From the NCBI GenBank assembly GCA_002110485.1, contig MOWL01000067.1, forward strand, positions 3,534,001-3,598,000: a stretch of DNA of 64,000 nucleotides, read 5' to 3'. Position numbers and translations under genes: made by a program. The stretch comes from Emergomyces orientalis. Taxonomy: Eukaryota > Ascomycota > Eurotiomycetes > Onygenales > Ajellomycetaceae. How positions within the stretch are numbered: position 1 is the stretch's first letter; every line of letters begins with the position of its first letter. The notes beneath the pieces are model-generated. The model was not told the origin of the DNA and searched no databases. It worked only from the letters and a program-made list of their open reading frames with translations. Below, piece after piece: positions 25,925 through 37,263 of the stretch.

Positions 25925-26304
25925 CTAGTGGTGTCCTTCCTCGTGGTGCTGAGGTGTGAGGAACGCCCATTCGTAACCGCAGTATATAGCAAACGCAACA
26001 GTGGCTATTCCCAATCCAGGGAATCCAGTTTTAAATCGGTTCCATCGCGAAAATGGGCCTGTGTATCGCCATGCCTCACTGTGGTGTTGGGGAAGGGAGA
26101 GTTAGCTTCTGTATCATTTTGGTGTTTTGCATTGGCTTTCAGTCTAGCATTTGTTCCAAAGAAAGTCCATTGTGGATTGGCAGCTGGAATTTAATTGAAA
26201 GCTTACTATCGTGCCCATGGATCTTTTTTGGCCCAAGAAGATCGGGGATGTGCGGCGGCTTTGAAGGTCTTCATGTCGAAGCCAGTGGGGTTTACGGGAG
26301 CCAT
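25925..26304 (-). CDS. NADH:ubiquinone oxidoreductase B12 subunit (NDUFB3-like), complex I
   Basis: Small accessory subunit of the membrane arm of mitochondrial complex I. Two exons (26304-26207 and 26078-25925, minus) join with phase 2 across a 128-nt intron (GTAAGC donor, ACCACAG acceptor) to give 83 aa. The conserved core reads DPWARYEAWRYTGPFSRW, spanning the splice, then a single membrane segment GFPGLGIATVAFAIYCGYEW. The C-terminus is histidine-rich (HHEEGHH). The EAWRYTGPF motif and the glycine-rich transmembrane stretch are the hallmark of the B12 family, whose members are about 80-100 aa. The gene is easy to miss because neither exon is long. It is divergent from caf1, with 634 bp between the two start codons. 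Confidence 0.88.
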
Positions 26305-26938
26305 GGTGTGGTTGGCGTTTCGAAAAATCGTGACGGGGTTCGGAAATGGTATGAAGAAGAGGGGGATCAATCAAACCCGGTAGTAGCAAGATATGCTTCT
26401 CAATTGGTCCAATGCCTCCTTCGCGGAGAGTTCATGAGCAGTGTGATTGACGTGATATGAATTAATTGTGCTGGACGTTGAAGTTGTGTCGGGAAAGTTG
26501 ATGATGATGCGAGTGAGCCGCAAAGCTAGCTAGCCGTATGCGGTTAGTCTGACTATAACAATTGCCCAGAGCTGGTTCAAAGTCTTGGCGCTTGCTCGAT
26601 CGAACTTGGCCAGGAACTGACAATGTGATGAACAATACACATATCGAACAGTATCGGGCAAAAAAAAAAAAAAAAACCCCAGCAAAGCTGTTTCTCCACC
26701 TCATATCTGTCATTTAATCATCTGCTGCTCTCAGATACACCCTACAGCCACTTCATTGACAACTTCGGTGTTTCGATATCCCCCACTCCCACCAACCAAC
26801 ACTGGAACTGGCTGGGACAAGCAGCACCCAACCTAACTCCCGCCATCAAACCTTGTGAAAAACCAGGCCAGGCAGGCATCTTCATGCTTTATTCGACCTC
26901 GATTCTTCTCGTCATTGATCGACATCACAGAACACACT
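26305..26938. promoter_or_regulatory. Shared divergent promoter region, complex I B12 subunit and caf1
   Basis: The 634 bp between the start codons of two divergent genes. It contains a run of 17 A at 26,660-26,676 and a C-rich stretch just upstream of caf1, typical of fungal leaders. No specific factor site is claimed. Confidence 0.5.
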
Positions 26939-28568
26939 ATGCCGCCGCCCGTCGGTAGATACGCGCCCTCGGGCCTTGCTGGCCCATTCTCTCATCTCCA
27001 GCAGAGCCACCTCCAACAGCAACAACATTCGCAACAGCACCACGCAACTCATGCACAGACTCCAAATACAGGCCTTCCTCCCCCTTCTCTAGGTGGCCAT
27101 CCTGGGTTTGGACCTGCCAGTGCGAGCTCAAACATAAATCCGTTCGCCATACCCGGAGCTAATGGGATGGGCGTAGTGGGGTTCCCTGCTGGCCCTTCAA
27201 CCGCCGGTATTCCTGATGGAGGTGGAACAGGTCTAGCGAGCCATGCAGCACAGATGGGGTTTGTGAGGGGGGCACAAATGCAGCAGCAGCAACAGCAACA
27301 GCAGCAACAGCAACAACAGCAACAACAGGCGCATCTGGGTCATGACAACCGTCTATCTGTGGATGGAAAAGGTGCTGGTGCAAACTCAAGGATACGAGAC
27401 GTTTGGAAACACAACTTGGCACAGGAAATGCAGGTTCTAAGAACTTTGGTTGATAGATATCCTTATATTAGCATGGTTAGTTTTTCTTTTGCTAGAAACC
27501 GCAACCTATTCGCCGAAATTTCAGTGGAGCTAACTGGAGTTCTTTACTTAGGATACCGAATTCCCTGGCATTGTCGCGCGGCCGATGGGTAGTTTCACTA
27601 CCAAAGCAGACTATCATTACCAAACTTTACGATGTAATGTCGATCTTTTGAAAATGATACAGTTGGGAATTACGCTATTTTCAGAAGATGGTGAAGTTCC
27701 TCCGGCGACACCGCTGGATGCCCATGCTCAATACGGTGCAAACCTCGTTCCAGCGCCATGTACTTGGCAATTCAACTTCCGCTTCTCCTTGGAAGGCGAT
27801 ATGTATGCGCAGGAGTCTACCAGTATGCTAGCTAAGGCCGGGATAGACTTTGCCATGCATGAGAAGAACGGCATTGATCCACATGATTTTGGTGCACTTC
27901 TCATGACCTCCGGATTAGTTCTCGTGGACGACGTACATTGGATTTCGTTTCATTCGGGCTACGATTTTGGGTACTTGATGAAGATTATGTTGTGCAAGCC
28001 ATTACCTGACGATGAACAAGAATTCCACAAACTCCTCACCATCTTCTTCCCATCCGTCTACGACATTAAATACCTCATGAAACACGCTGGTCGCAACCAA
28101 ACCGTTAACGGATCCCCCCTCACCCAAAGCGCAGCACAGATCATTGCAAATCTCGGTCAGAAGTCTGGTCTCCAGGATATTGCAGACGAGCTGGGTGTGA
28201 AACGGGTTGGTATTGCACATCAAGCTGGATCAGACTCACTCGTGACAGGCGAAATTTTCTGGAAAATGCGCCAGCTGGTATTCAATGGTTCTATTGATCA
28301 AGACAAATACTCGGGCCAAATCTGGGGGTTGAACGGGCAAATAACTGCCACGCCTTTCCACGGTGCCAACCAGGCCCAACAAACACCTAATCTCAACGGA
28401 GCTACAATCTACTCCAATGCAGGTACGCCAAGCACACCAAATACAGGCCACGCGGGACTAACAAACGCGCAAACGCCCGCAGCTCAAACACAACATGCTG
28501 CCGTTGGCCCATTAACGCCAGGCGGTGGTGGAGGAGTGTTCGGTACGTTCCAGTTTGGCAAATCGTGA
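26939..28568 (+). CDS. caf1: CCR4-NOT complex deadenylase Caf1/Pop2
   Basis: 3'-5' exoribonuclease that shortens mRNA poly(A) tails in the CCR4-NOT complex. Two exons (26939-27475, 27552-28568) give 517 aa; the intron is 76 nt, phase 0, and falls just before the first catalytic aspartate. The DEDD active site is complete: D180 and E182 (DTEFPG), D317 (HSGYDFGYL), and D407 with H402 (AHQAGSDS). Strong supporting segments are IRDVWKHNL near 150 and VDLLKMIQLGITLF. The N-terminal 145 residues are a low-complexity extension rich in Q, G and P, including a run of 16 glutamines coded by mixed CAG/CAA (about 27,285-27,330). The C-terminal tail after the nuclease is T/N/Q/G-rich. The catalytic core is intact, so activity is expected. 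Confidence 0.95.
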
Positions 28569-29691
28569 TTTATACTACGAGAAAAGGCTTTTTCCGCATA
28601 TGATAAGGGAGGCTGAAAAATGGGTAACTGTTTACGGTTGGGACGGTTTAGGGACTGGGTATTCGTTTTCTTTTCCCTTCGCATGGTATGTGGTTATCGC
28701 ATTTTCTATATTTTGCGGCTATTGTTACACCATCGGCCTAGTTTTTACTGCTGCTCTTAGTCACCGATATTTTGATGTGTATAGTGTGTCTGGCGTTATA
28801 GCTGTCTCGTATTTTAGCTTTGTATTTGGGGATTTACAATTCAGTCATTTGCGATTTACGCTTTTATTATTATTCCCTTTGACTACGCGAATTGATTATG
28901 TCCTACCGGCCCGGTTACGTTATGCCGTTATCTTTTTGGGACAATCTTCAGAGCCCCATTCCAACTAAAGGCTCATCCTCCTTGTCTCCGATATCAACGG
29001 CAGCTCAATGGATAGGAGGGTTTTGGAAAGGATTTACAACACCTGAAATTATTACATCCGGGTCACCCTGATATCCCCCTCACTCCATTTTCGTTTCTTT
29101 CTTTTTGCCAACAACGGCTGTCCCCTCCAAGCACACCGAGCCTTCGGGGACTGGACCAAACAGTTCCAGGCAAAGATTCGGGATAATTATCCCTTACATA
29201 AGCAGGTTCGGATTGGGATTCCCGAAGTGTACAACTTGGGCTAAACCGAAAGAGGGCAAAATATCCTCCGCCATTTGCTTATCAGTGATAGGAAGGGCGA
29301 CACACATCTAATTGCCTTGGCCTTTACGGTTGATTTATATGGAACGAGGAGCGTGCAGTGCTCAGTGTGGGGAATTTCCGTAGCTATATCTGATCTTCGG
29401 TCTTTTGGGAAAATGTGTATTGATTATAAACCTCGTGTTCTCTGGCTGGCTCTTGCTAATATTTACTAGTAGTTACACTCTGGCGCTACACCAACAAGAA
29501 GCTGGCCAAGCTCCCTGCCGTACGGAGCTCTCTTATCATGTGGGGTTCAATATGATATAATACTAGTAAGAACTTCCCAGTTGTCGTTATCTGTCGATTC
29601 GCCCCGACTTCCCCTCATTGCTTGACTGTATATAAGGCTGTATCTACCCCTCAGCCAGGAATACCCGAGCTATATCTCAAGCAGTTGATAC
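28569..29691. other. Intergenic region with putative amine-oxidase promoter
   Basis: Holds the caf1 3' region and the promoter of the copper amine oxidase. Open frames here are short and carry no domain. The open frame continuing past caf1 to 28,968 is in another frame and looks like chance. Confidence 0.5.
29533..29638 (+). promoter_or_regulatory. TATA box and two GATA-type sites upstream of the amine oxidase
   Basis: A TATATAAGG element lies at about 29,629-29,637, some 55 bp before the ATG at 29,692. Two HGATAR motifs occur on the opposite strand: TGATAA at 29,533-29,538 and AGATAA at 29,587-29,592. Such paired GATA sites are where AreA-type factors act in fungal nitrogen genes, and amine oxidases are classic targets. 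The sites are seen; their use is inferred, and such 6-mers also arise by chance. Confidence 0.45.
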
Positions 29692-32092
29692 ATGTTACCA
29701 CTCTCTCTCCTCTTGCTTCCTCCCTATAATCAAGTTCCCCTTGGCCATCTCATGACAATGGTCCTTGACCGTCTTAAGCAACTGGCCCATCAGGTCAACT
29801 CTTCCTCCCCTCCCCCACACCCATTTGATCCCCTAACCACATCAGAGATCGATGCAGCAGTCGCCATAATCCGCGCTGAACACAATGGCTCACTTAAATT
29901 CAACGCTGTCACGTTGTGGGAGCCGCGAAAGGTGGAAATGATGGCTTGGCTATCTGATCCGAAAATTGCTCCTCGTCCGCATCGTGCAGCCGATGTTGTT
30001 GCCATCTCACCCGGCGGAAAGGTGTATGATGGGGTCGTTGACTTGACGGATAAGAAACTTTTGCAATGGAAACATGTGGAGGGCGTCCAGCCGTTGATCA
30101 CAATGGAGGACTTGAATGCAGTGGAAGCGTTGGCGCGGAAGGATCCAAAAATTATTGAGCAGTGTGGTATTATTGGAATTTCGCCGGAGGACATGCATAA
30201 AGTGTATTGTGATCGTATGTATTCTGTTTCCCAATGCTGATTATTTCTCCTTTCCAAAAAGAGGTGGAAAATACGGCATGGCCTATTCCCTAGTAATGTT
30301 GATACCATATTGCCTCAAAGAGTAAAAATTAACTGTACTTAAGCATGGACGATCGGATACGATGAGAGATTTGGCAGCAATGTCCGTCTCCAGCAAGCTC
30401 TGATGTACTACCGCCCTAACGTGGATGACTGTCAGTATGCGTATCCGTTGGACTTCTGTCCCATCTATAGCCCTGAAACCAAAGAGTTTATCCACATCGA
30501 CGTTCCTCGCGTGCGGAGACCTATTAGTAGAGCTCCGCCTAATAACTACGACGTCCAATCCATTAAAAAGCAAGGTGGCTACCGTGAGACCGTGAAACCC
30601 ATTCACATCACCCAACCGGAAGGCGTCTCCTTCAAAATAAACGGCCGGGTTATTGACTGGCAAAATTGGAATATTCATGTTGGCTTCAACTATCGTGAGG
30701 GCATTGTACTAAATAACATCACATTCAACGACAAGGGAACTGTACGACCCATCTTTTACCGCCTCTCACTGGCAGAAATGGTAGTTCCATACGGCAACCC
30801 TGAGCACCCTCATCAACGGAAACACGCTTTTGACCTAGGCGAATATGGTGGCGGATACATGACCAACAGCTTATCCCTTGGTTGTGATTGCAAAGGTGTC
30901 ATCCACTATATGGATGCAGATTTCGTCAACGCCGCCGGCGCCAGCACTACGATCAAGAATGCCATCTGCATCCACGAGGAAGATGCTGGTATCCTATTCA
31001 AACACACAGATTTCCGAGATGACTCTGTCATCGTAACCCGCGGCCTCAAGCTCATCATCTCCCACATATTCACGGCCGCTAACTACGAATACTGCGTTTA
31101 CTGGATCTTCCACCAAGATGGCACCGTCCAACTCGACATCAAACTCACAGGCATCCTAAATACATACGCCATGAACCCAGGCGAAGATACGCACGGTTGG
31201 GGAACAGAGGTATACCCGGGCGTCAATGCCCATAATCACCAACATCTCTTCTGCTTACGAGTCGATGCCAACGTTGACGGCCCGAACAACACCATCTTCC
31301 AAGTCGACGCAGCCCGTGGGCCTGGTGAAGTTGGCAGTGCTGAAAACAGGCATGGAAACGCATTCTATGCGAAGAAAACCAAATACTCCACTCCTCTGCA
31401 GGCCATGGCTGACTATAACGGAGCAACTAGCCGGACATGGGACATTTCAAACACCAACAAATTGAACCCGCACAGCAAAAAGCCTGTTAGCTACAAGCTA
31501 GTGAGCCGGGAGGTGCCTGCACTTCTTCCCAGAGAAGGCGGGCTGGTATGGAACCGGGCCGGATTCGCTAGACATGCAATCCATGTTACCAAATGTATGT
31601 TTCTTTCTCTCCTTTCTTTGGCCTCCTTCCCTCCTTTTCAAATTCGCATATATATCAGCACATAAACACATACAGCAACTGACCACTAACCTACCCCTTC
31701 CACCCACAGATGCGGACGACCAACTCTACCCCGCCGGTCGCCACGTGCCACAAACATCTGGCACCCCTTCTCCTTCCCCCGGCCTCCCGTCTTGGATCAC
31801 CGAAGCGTCCTCTTCGCCCTCCGATGCCAGCATCGAAAATACAGACGTAGTTCTCTGGCACACGTTCGGAATCACGCACTTCCCATCACCGGAGGATTTC
31901 CCCATTATGCCTGCAGAGCCCATGTCACTGCTGCTACGGCCACGCAACTTCTTCGATCGCAACCCCGTGCTGGATGTTAAGCCGAGTTGGGCGAGGTCAC
32001 CGAGCCAGGTTGCCGCGGGGACAGGGGGTACATGTTGTGACGTGGGAATGGGTGCAGGGAAGAAGGGAGATGGAATTAGTAGGCTTGTGTGA
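29692..32092 (+). CDS. Copper-containing (TPQ) amine oxidase
   Basis: Oxidises primary amines to aldehydes, releasing ammonia and hydrogen peroxide; in fungi it lets amines serve as nitrogen source. Three exons (29692-30214, 30344-31594, 31710-32092) give 718 aa, the usual length. Key residues are present: the tyrosine that becomes topaquinone, Y422 in TAANYEYC; the catalytic base D338 in AFDLGEYG; copper ligands H473 and H475 in NHQHLF; and the third ligand H648 in THFPSPEDFP. Spacing between these sites closely follows the yeast peroxisomal enzyme. The C-terminus (ISRLV) is not a canonical PTS1, so peroxisomal import is not evident. The start at 29,692 is the first ATG after a TATA box; a second ATG 60 nt downstream is possible. 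The gene converges on the secreted protease gene. Confidence 0.94.
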
Positions 32093-32548
32093 TGAAGGAA
32101 GCAAGGGTTAATATGGATGACTGTATATTGAAAGTTGTTTGCGCTTTTCATTCTTTTTCCTTCTCCGATGTCTACATCTGTTTCTGTATCGTTGAGGTCC
32201 TTTTCAAATTTGGGATTTGGAAATATGATATGAATGGCATGACATTGGTATGATAGTTCCAGAAGTAATGATGAAAGTTTTTCATGTGAATCTTTCTTCA
32301 TATCTATAACAGTAGCCAATGCCTTAACATCTTGTGATGATGCGCACCCTGGTCTTTTTGCATTATGCACAATAAAAATGAAAGATCCTGTCATATTAAC
32401 AAAGTGGACGTAAAAACAAACAATTGTAAAACAAACCTCTGAACTACCACCATTCACTGAAGAAGTTGAATTGTCCCACATCATCCAACACATTGTACAC
32501 TCGGCCCAAGTCCATTGTACTCTCTTTCTTTCCTGCTACGGTCTCCTT
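32093..32548. other. Convergent 3' intergenic region
   Basis: 456 bp between the stops of the amine oxidase (+) and protease (-). AT-rich, no domain-bearing frame. Likely holds both polyadenylation signals. Confidence 0.5.
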
Positions 32549-34040
32549 CTATAACTTCTGCGGCTGCTGCCCCGCAAACCCTACCCTCGGCCCCACAGTA
32601 TCAAAAACCACATACTGGCTTTTAAACAACACATCCCCAAAAACAACCTCATGTATCGCTGCCTGTATGCTACCAAAACACATCAGCGAATCCCCACCAC
32701 CAAAGAAAGGTTGTAGGATGATATGTTCCGGGGGGATGGTCGCGTGATAATCATTTTCAATAATGAGAGAAAATGGCGGGATAGTGGCGTTGCAGGGGAA
32801 TATCCAGCCGTTGAGAAATGCATTTGGATGGCCAGATGTTTTTGTTGAACCGGGTATCTTGGAATAGTAATCGGTTATGATGGGTTCGGGGAGGAGGACC
32901 ATGGTAGTCCCGGTGTCTGGGTGGGTGGAAGCAGATAGGTTAATTTAACATATCTGGATGCGTACCAGGCTCTAAGTAATTGGACAGAGAAAATGAGGGT
33001 TCAATCATAAATCATAATTACCAAGGAAGCCTTTGATAAGGGTTTTTTTGCCAGCGGAATCCCCAACAGCGTATCCCGTTGCGGTGATGGACCAAAAGCC
33101 ACCTTTTTGGACAGGAGTATATGTGATGTTGCCATCGTATTTGTCATCGTCGATAAAGCCAAAGTCGAACGTTCCGGGATTGTTCTTCTTGAGGCATACG
33201 GCAAACAAGGGTTGGGGGATGGTGCCCTTAACATTGTCGAAAAATCCGAGTTGTTTTTCAGGGCGAACTGGCAACGTATCAGCAAGTTTCCTGTATAAAT
33301 GCCACTGAGGAAAGTAGGAATTCGAGTCATAAGTTATAGTTAAACACATACCGTTATTAACGGAAGGGAAGGCAAGCCCAAGAATGCCGTCAACATTGGA
33401 ATCAAAAATAAACGTCTCGCCAACTTTCTGGGCGGCCTGGATGGATTGTGAGGGTGAAACCACATCGCTGATGGAAACTCTATCAATATAGACATTGCCC
33501 TTTGCAACTGAACCATCCCCATAATATACCTTCCAAGAAGACCCATTCAAAGGCAACTTCCCCGGTGGGGGAGCATAATAGTCGTGTGACGCCCTTTCTG
33601 CCAGAGGTTGTTGAGATGAAAATACCCAGCTAGTATAAACAAAAAGTCAGTCCTATTTTTGCTTCTTGGGTATTTACTACAGGCACTTACAGGTCTGCAG
33701 ATCCAGTATCAAGCGCCAAGTTCATGATTTTTCCCGCCACATTCACAGGGCTAAGATATTCTATATCGTATGGCTCCGGAATAGCCGCGACAGTTCGATT
33801 TACAGACCTCTCGTATTTAATGATATCCAGGAGGTTGTTGATGATATCCAATGCATTTTTCGCATTTGCACGATCTGACTTCAGAACAGCCGTCGCATAA
33901 TCTTCCATTGGGGAACGCGGTGTTGGTCGCCATTTTGAAACTTGCTGGATTGTGAACCCGCTGCGTTTCTCGATAGGACCAGAGCTCGCCAGAGTAGATA
34001 GCAACGCAACTGCAACCTTGACAGCCCCTAAACACCGCAT
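32549..34040 (-). CDS. Secreted pepsin-like aspartic endopeptidase (aspergillopepsin type, A1 family)
   Basis: Extracellular acid protease. Four exons on the minus strand (34040-33691, 33629-33352, 33267-33022, 32916-32549) give 413 aa; all joins keep frame. The N-terminus is a signal peptide (MRCLGAVKVAVALLSTLASS) followed by a short propeptide with a KR site at residues 25-26. The catalytic pair is D111 in LALDTGSADLW, split by intron 1, and D292 in DTGTTMV; their 181-residue spacing is normal for pepsins. The flap motif YYGDGS and the VDGILGLAFPSVNN segment are present. Choosing the TTGCCAG acceptor for intron 2 yields the family sequence VRPEKQLGFFDNVK; upstream acceptors do not. The enzyme looks intact. 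A GPI signal is absent, so it should be released rather than wall-bound. Confidence 0.92.
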
Positions 34041-35884
34041 GATTTGCGTATGAAGAACCTAGCACAAAGGGAGCCCGAGATTTTGTGGTAGCATGGAAAG
34101 CCCGGCCTACCTAACAGTTTAGGAGCTACCAAGAATAACAGCCAAAACTTGTGGGCATCTTTAAAATATATACATATCTCAACCCTGCAATAACTGCATG
34201 CGTCCAGTTGACGGTCAATCTGTGGCATACATACGGCCCGGGCATAAACATGCAACGCCTGTATAATACAAGCGGGCAAGTCATATTGCACACAAAGGAA
34301 GAAATATCAAGCTCCCAGTAGATAAAAATAACAATGTGGTGCGTCCAGACAGGTAGTCAGCTAACTGCTGCAGCGTCAAAGAGGTACTGGAACACACATG
34401 ATGCTCGGAGTATCATAACGCCCAAGAGAGTAGAAGCCCTCATATAGGAAGATCGAGGCAATTTTGAGATTAACTGAAGAGCCATAATCACAAATTCCAC
34501 TGCCAATTCCACTGCTCATTGGCAGTCCGAGGGATTTCCCGGTAGAGTCGCTCATTAGCGTTTTTGGGTATCAATAAGCACAGCAACAAAGGCCCAGTTT
34601 GGAGGATTAAAGGGCTTTCAAAATGTCCCAGACAATGAGCAGTTTTCGCGCCGCAAAAATTATCAATACATTTTTATTTGGCGCAGTAGCAATATTCTGT
34701 ACCTGCGCAAAAAGTATTGGACGGGGTGGACATGGTGTCAATTCTCCAGCTCGTTATTAACAGCTGTGTTACTGCTTGTACTGTACCGTACAAGCTCGAA
34801 ATCTTTGGCTGAAAACCGCCGAGACACCCGCACCTTAAAAGGATTGTCAAGGTACTCGCGGCTAAACCGACATGGCAGCTACAAGAAATTTTTAAATTAT
34901 AACCCGCGTATCAAAATCTCATCACTGTCCCGGCAAACATTTAGGGCAGCTGGCCCGTCAGCTGTTGTAAAATTCCGCATCCACTTGCATTTTAGGGAGA
35001 TAACTCTCAATGAACGCTGCTCGATTCGAGCGACATTTAGAGCTTATTATGATACCAAAACATGCGAAGCCATTGTTTCTCGGGCTTCAATTCATGTATC
35101 ACACACCCAATACTGACTTGGCTGGCTCCGTCCACCGTTCAGTTTCATTTATATTCATGTCATGCATTGGTTTTTTTAACAGAATTATCAAGATTATGAC
35201 AGGGTCATATACTGTCTCCTAGGGAGAAGAAATCTCTGACTTTTAGCCCCTTTTATTAAGTTTGATTTTTACTTTTTAAAGCAGCAACTAAAGAACGTAT
35301 ATCTTCTCTATTGCAGCTCTCCTTTCTCGAGTCGGGACGACAACAGTGATCAGGGTGTAGAGAGATTTGAACCGCCCGACGACGTTGCTGTTGACACAGG
35401 CTCCACCTGTATTTAAATCTCAGTATCTACTATTCAAATTTGATACGCCTCTAATGTGAATATGAAATTTGAAGCTGAGGGGGCACTTACCTGGCAAAGA
35501 GATATCATTTTTCCTAGGTATAGACTTCAATCATTTCCTCGTCGCCCTTCAGCTCTTTCCGAAGACACTGCATTGCTGTCATTGAGTATCGGGAAACAAA
35601 TCCCGTTCATATCCAGATAATCCAATGTTCTGAAATTCCTACGCAGTATGTTGTTCCCCTGTTTTGCCTGTCGCAAAACAGGAAAATTACAGGCTCCTTT
35701 GTGCGTACTTCAGAAATAGCTGTTTCTGGTAAAGGATTTTAATTCCAATCGACCCTCTTGGCTCCCGTGGCCATGGTTTCTACCCAAATATCACAGCTCT
35801 TACATCCGTTGCATCAGTGCGCTAAATTCCCTTTTTCATCGTTTATACCGAAAAAATTGCCAGCCAAATCTTCGACATCCTACC
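34041..35884. other. Intergenic region, 1.8 kb
   Basis: No supported gene. A 41-codon plus-strand frame (34,635-34,760) starts with a hydrophobic, signal-like stretch but is too short to call. A perfect 9-bp inverted repeat, ACTGCCAAT...ATTGGCAGT, sits at 34,499-34,526 with a 10-nt loop. The part next to 34,040 should be the protease promoter. Confidence 0.45.
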
Positions 35885-36785
35885 ATGAGTACGAAAACGA
35901 CCTGCCGCTGTGACTTATGCGCCGAGGCAGCTGCCATTTTGGTAAAGCCATGGGATCATATAGACGGGGAAATCTACAATGGAAACCAAATTAAGTGGAG
36001 TGGTAATCCTGTTTCGAGCGCACCATTGCAGAACGAAACTATATGAACATAAAAACAATATCGCTAACACCGGTGTGCTTACCGCCATGGAAGAACTGTA
36101 CGACACTAGCAGCCGTTTATCCCCTTCCAAAACCCGTGGCACAAGGATATATTTCCTAGAATTCTGCAAAACCTTTCTAATCAGAAGCGATGAGATGCCG
36201 GAGAACATCCCCGTTCAAGAACTGATCGCATTTTGCGTGGACAGAGAAAACTTGATTCCCCTTGCATGTCGGTATCTACGATCTGTTGCGAAGGTGATAG
36301 AGTGGCACAACTTGCCTGGAGAAAGGGAAGGGTTTTCAAAACACTGGCACCTATTTGTTGCCCATGCACAGAATCTATGGCTAGTCCTGGAGTGTGAAAT
36401 GCAACATTGGCCCAAGTCGATGAAATATTCAGAATTCTATTATAATCACAAAGTCTTAGAGATTGCGAATGAGTTTCGCTTCAGAGATGAACACATTGGC
36501 GAAGGACGCCCTGACGGCTACGAGACACATGGGGTGTTTACCCCAGACGAGCTCATTTCTAATCTCAGCCCGAAAGACATACCCCACATGGAGAACAGTA
36601 GACCGGAGAACAACAAGCTGAAGAAGAACAACTGCCTGAATGGGAGGAACAGTCGGGGCGGAAGCTGCCTAATTAATTACATGGCGGATAGGGACGTGGT
36701 GGAATTGGGCTTGCGATGCGTTGGAGTTGTCGTTATTGCTTCTTGGAAACCAGTGGGAAAGCCTCCTGGCCCACCCACTGCCTAA
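35885..36785 (+). CDS. Hypothetical protein, lineage-specific type
   Basis: Two-exon model (35885-36002, 36094-36785), 269 aa, phase 1, with a GCTAAC branch site 26 nt before the acceptor. The donor is GTAATC, acceptable but weak. Without the splice, the first frame stops after about 50 codons and the long second frame would start mid-intron. The N-terminus begins MSTKTTCRCDLCAEAA, with a C-x-C-x2-C cluster. The middle (residues about 45-185) looks like a compact, helical, charged domain with many W and H residues (for example KVIEWHNL and FSKHWHLFVAHAQNLW). The C-terminus is basic then hydrophobic. I recognise no family. Coding-like composition over 690 nt without a stop argues that it is real. 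Confidence 0.5.
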
Positions 36786-37263
36786 GTAGTTAGATTGTGT
36801 TCACTGTCGAATAGCGACTTGGAAATGCGTGTATGTTAGACATTGTATCGGTAGTTAGAATACTAGTATTGTAGAATGGCATCCTGATATGAATACTACA
36901 CTTTGCTGGTAGCGCGGTTGGGTGGGTCCTCAACATTAATAACAAGCGCCCGCTTAAATCACGTGCATACATTGGGGCCAGCTGGTCGGAAATTAAGGCC
37001 AACGTTGCCAGAGAGAAATAGAATCCATCTAGAAACTCCCGCAACATTATACTCCGGAGAGAATAAATAGAAGGTTAGTGGCTTGTGACCGTCTTTGTAT
37101 ACCATCATGACAAATTGCTCAAAAATCGCTAGCTCACCCAGCAGCCCCTTCTGTTTCCAACGAAGCTAACCTCATGGTCATAGAACTATTTTCATAAGAC
37201 ACTCCGCAAACTCCAGAAGGAAAGACACAAACGAACGGCACAGTCGCTTTATCAGTACAAACC
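36786..37263. other. Intergenic region upstream of sec72
   Basis: 478 bp with no coding signal. The last 60 bases carry a C/A-rich leader ending in ACC before the ATG, a good start context for sec72. Confidence 0.45.

Noticed and set aside
28525..28968. Open frame running past the caf1 stop with hydrophobic segments
   Set aside because: It overlaps the caf1 coding end in another frame, lacks an ATG of its own in the right place, and its hydrophobicity follows from T-rich 3' UTR sequence.
34499..34526. Perfect 9-bp inverted repeat with 10-nt loop
   Set aside because: Too short to mean much; one such repeat is expected by chance in tens of kilobases, and no gene context supports a function.
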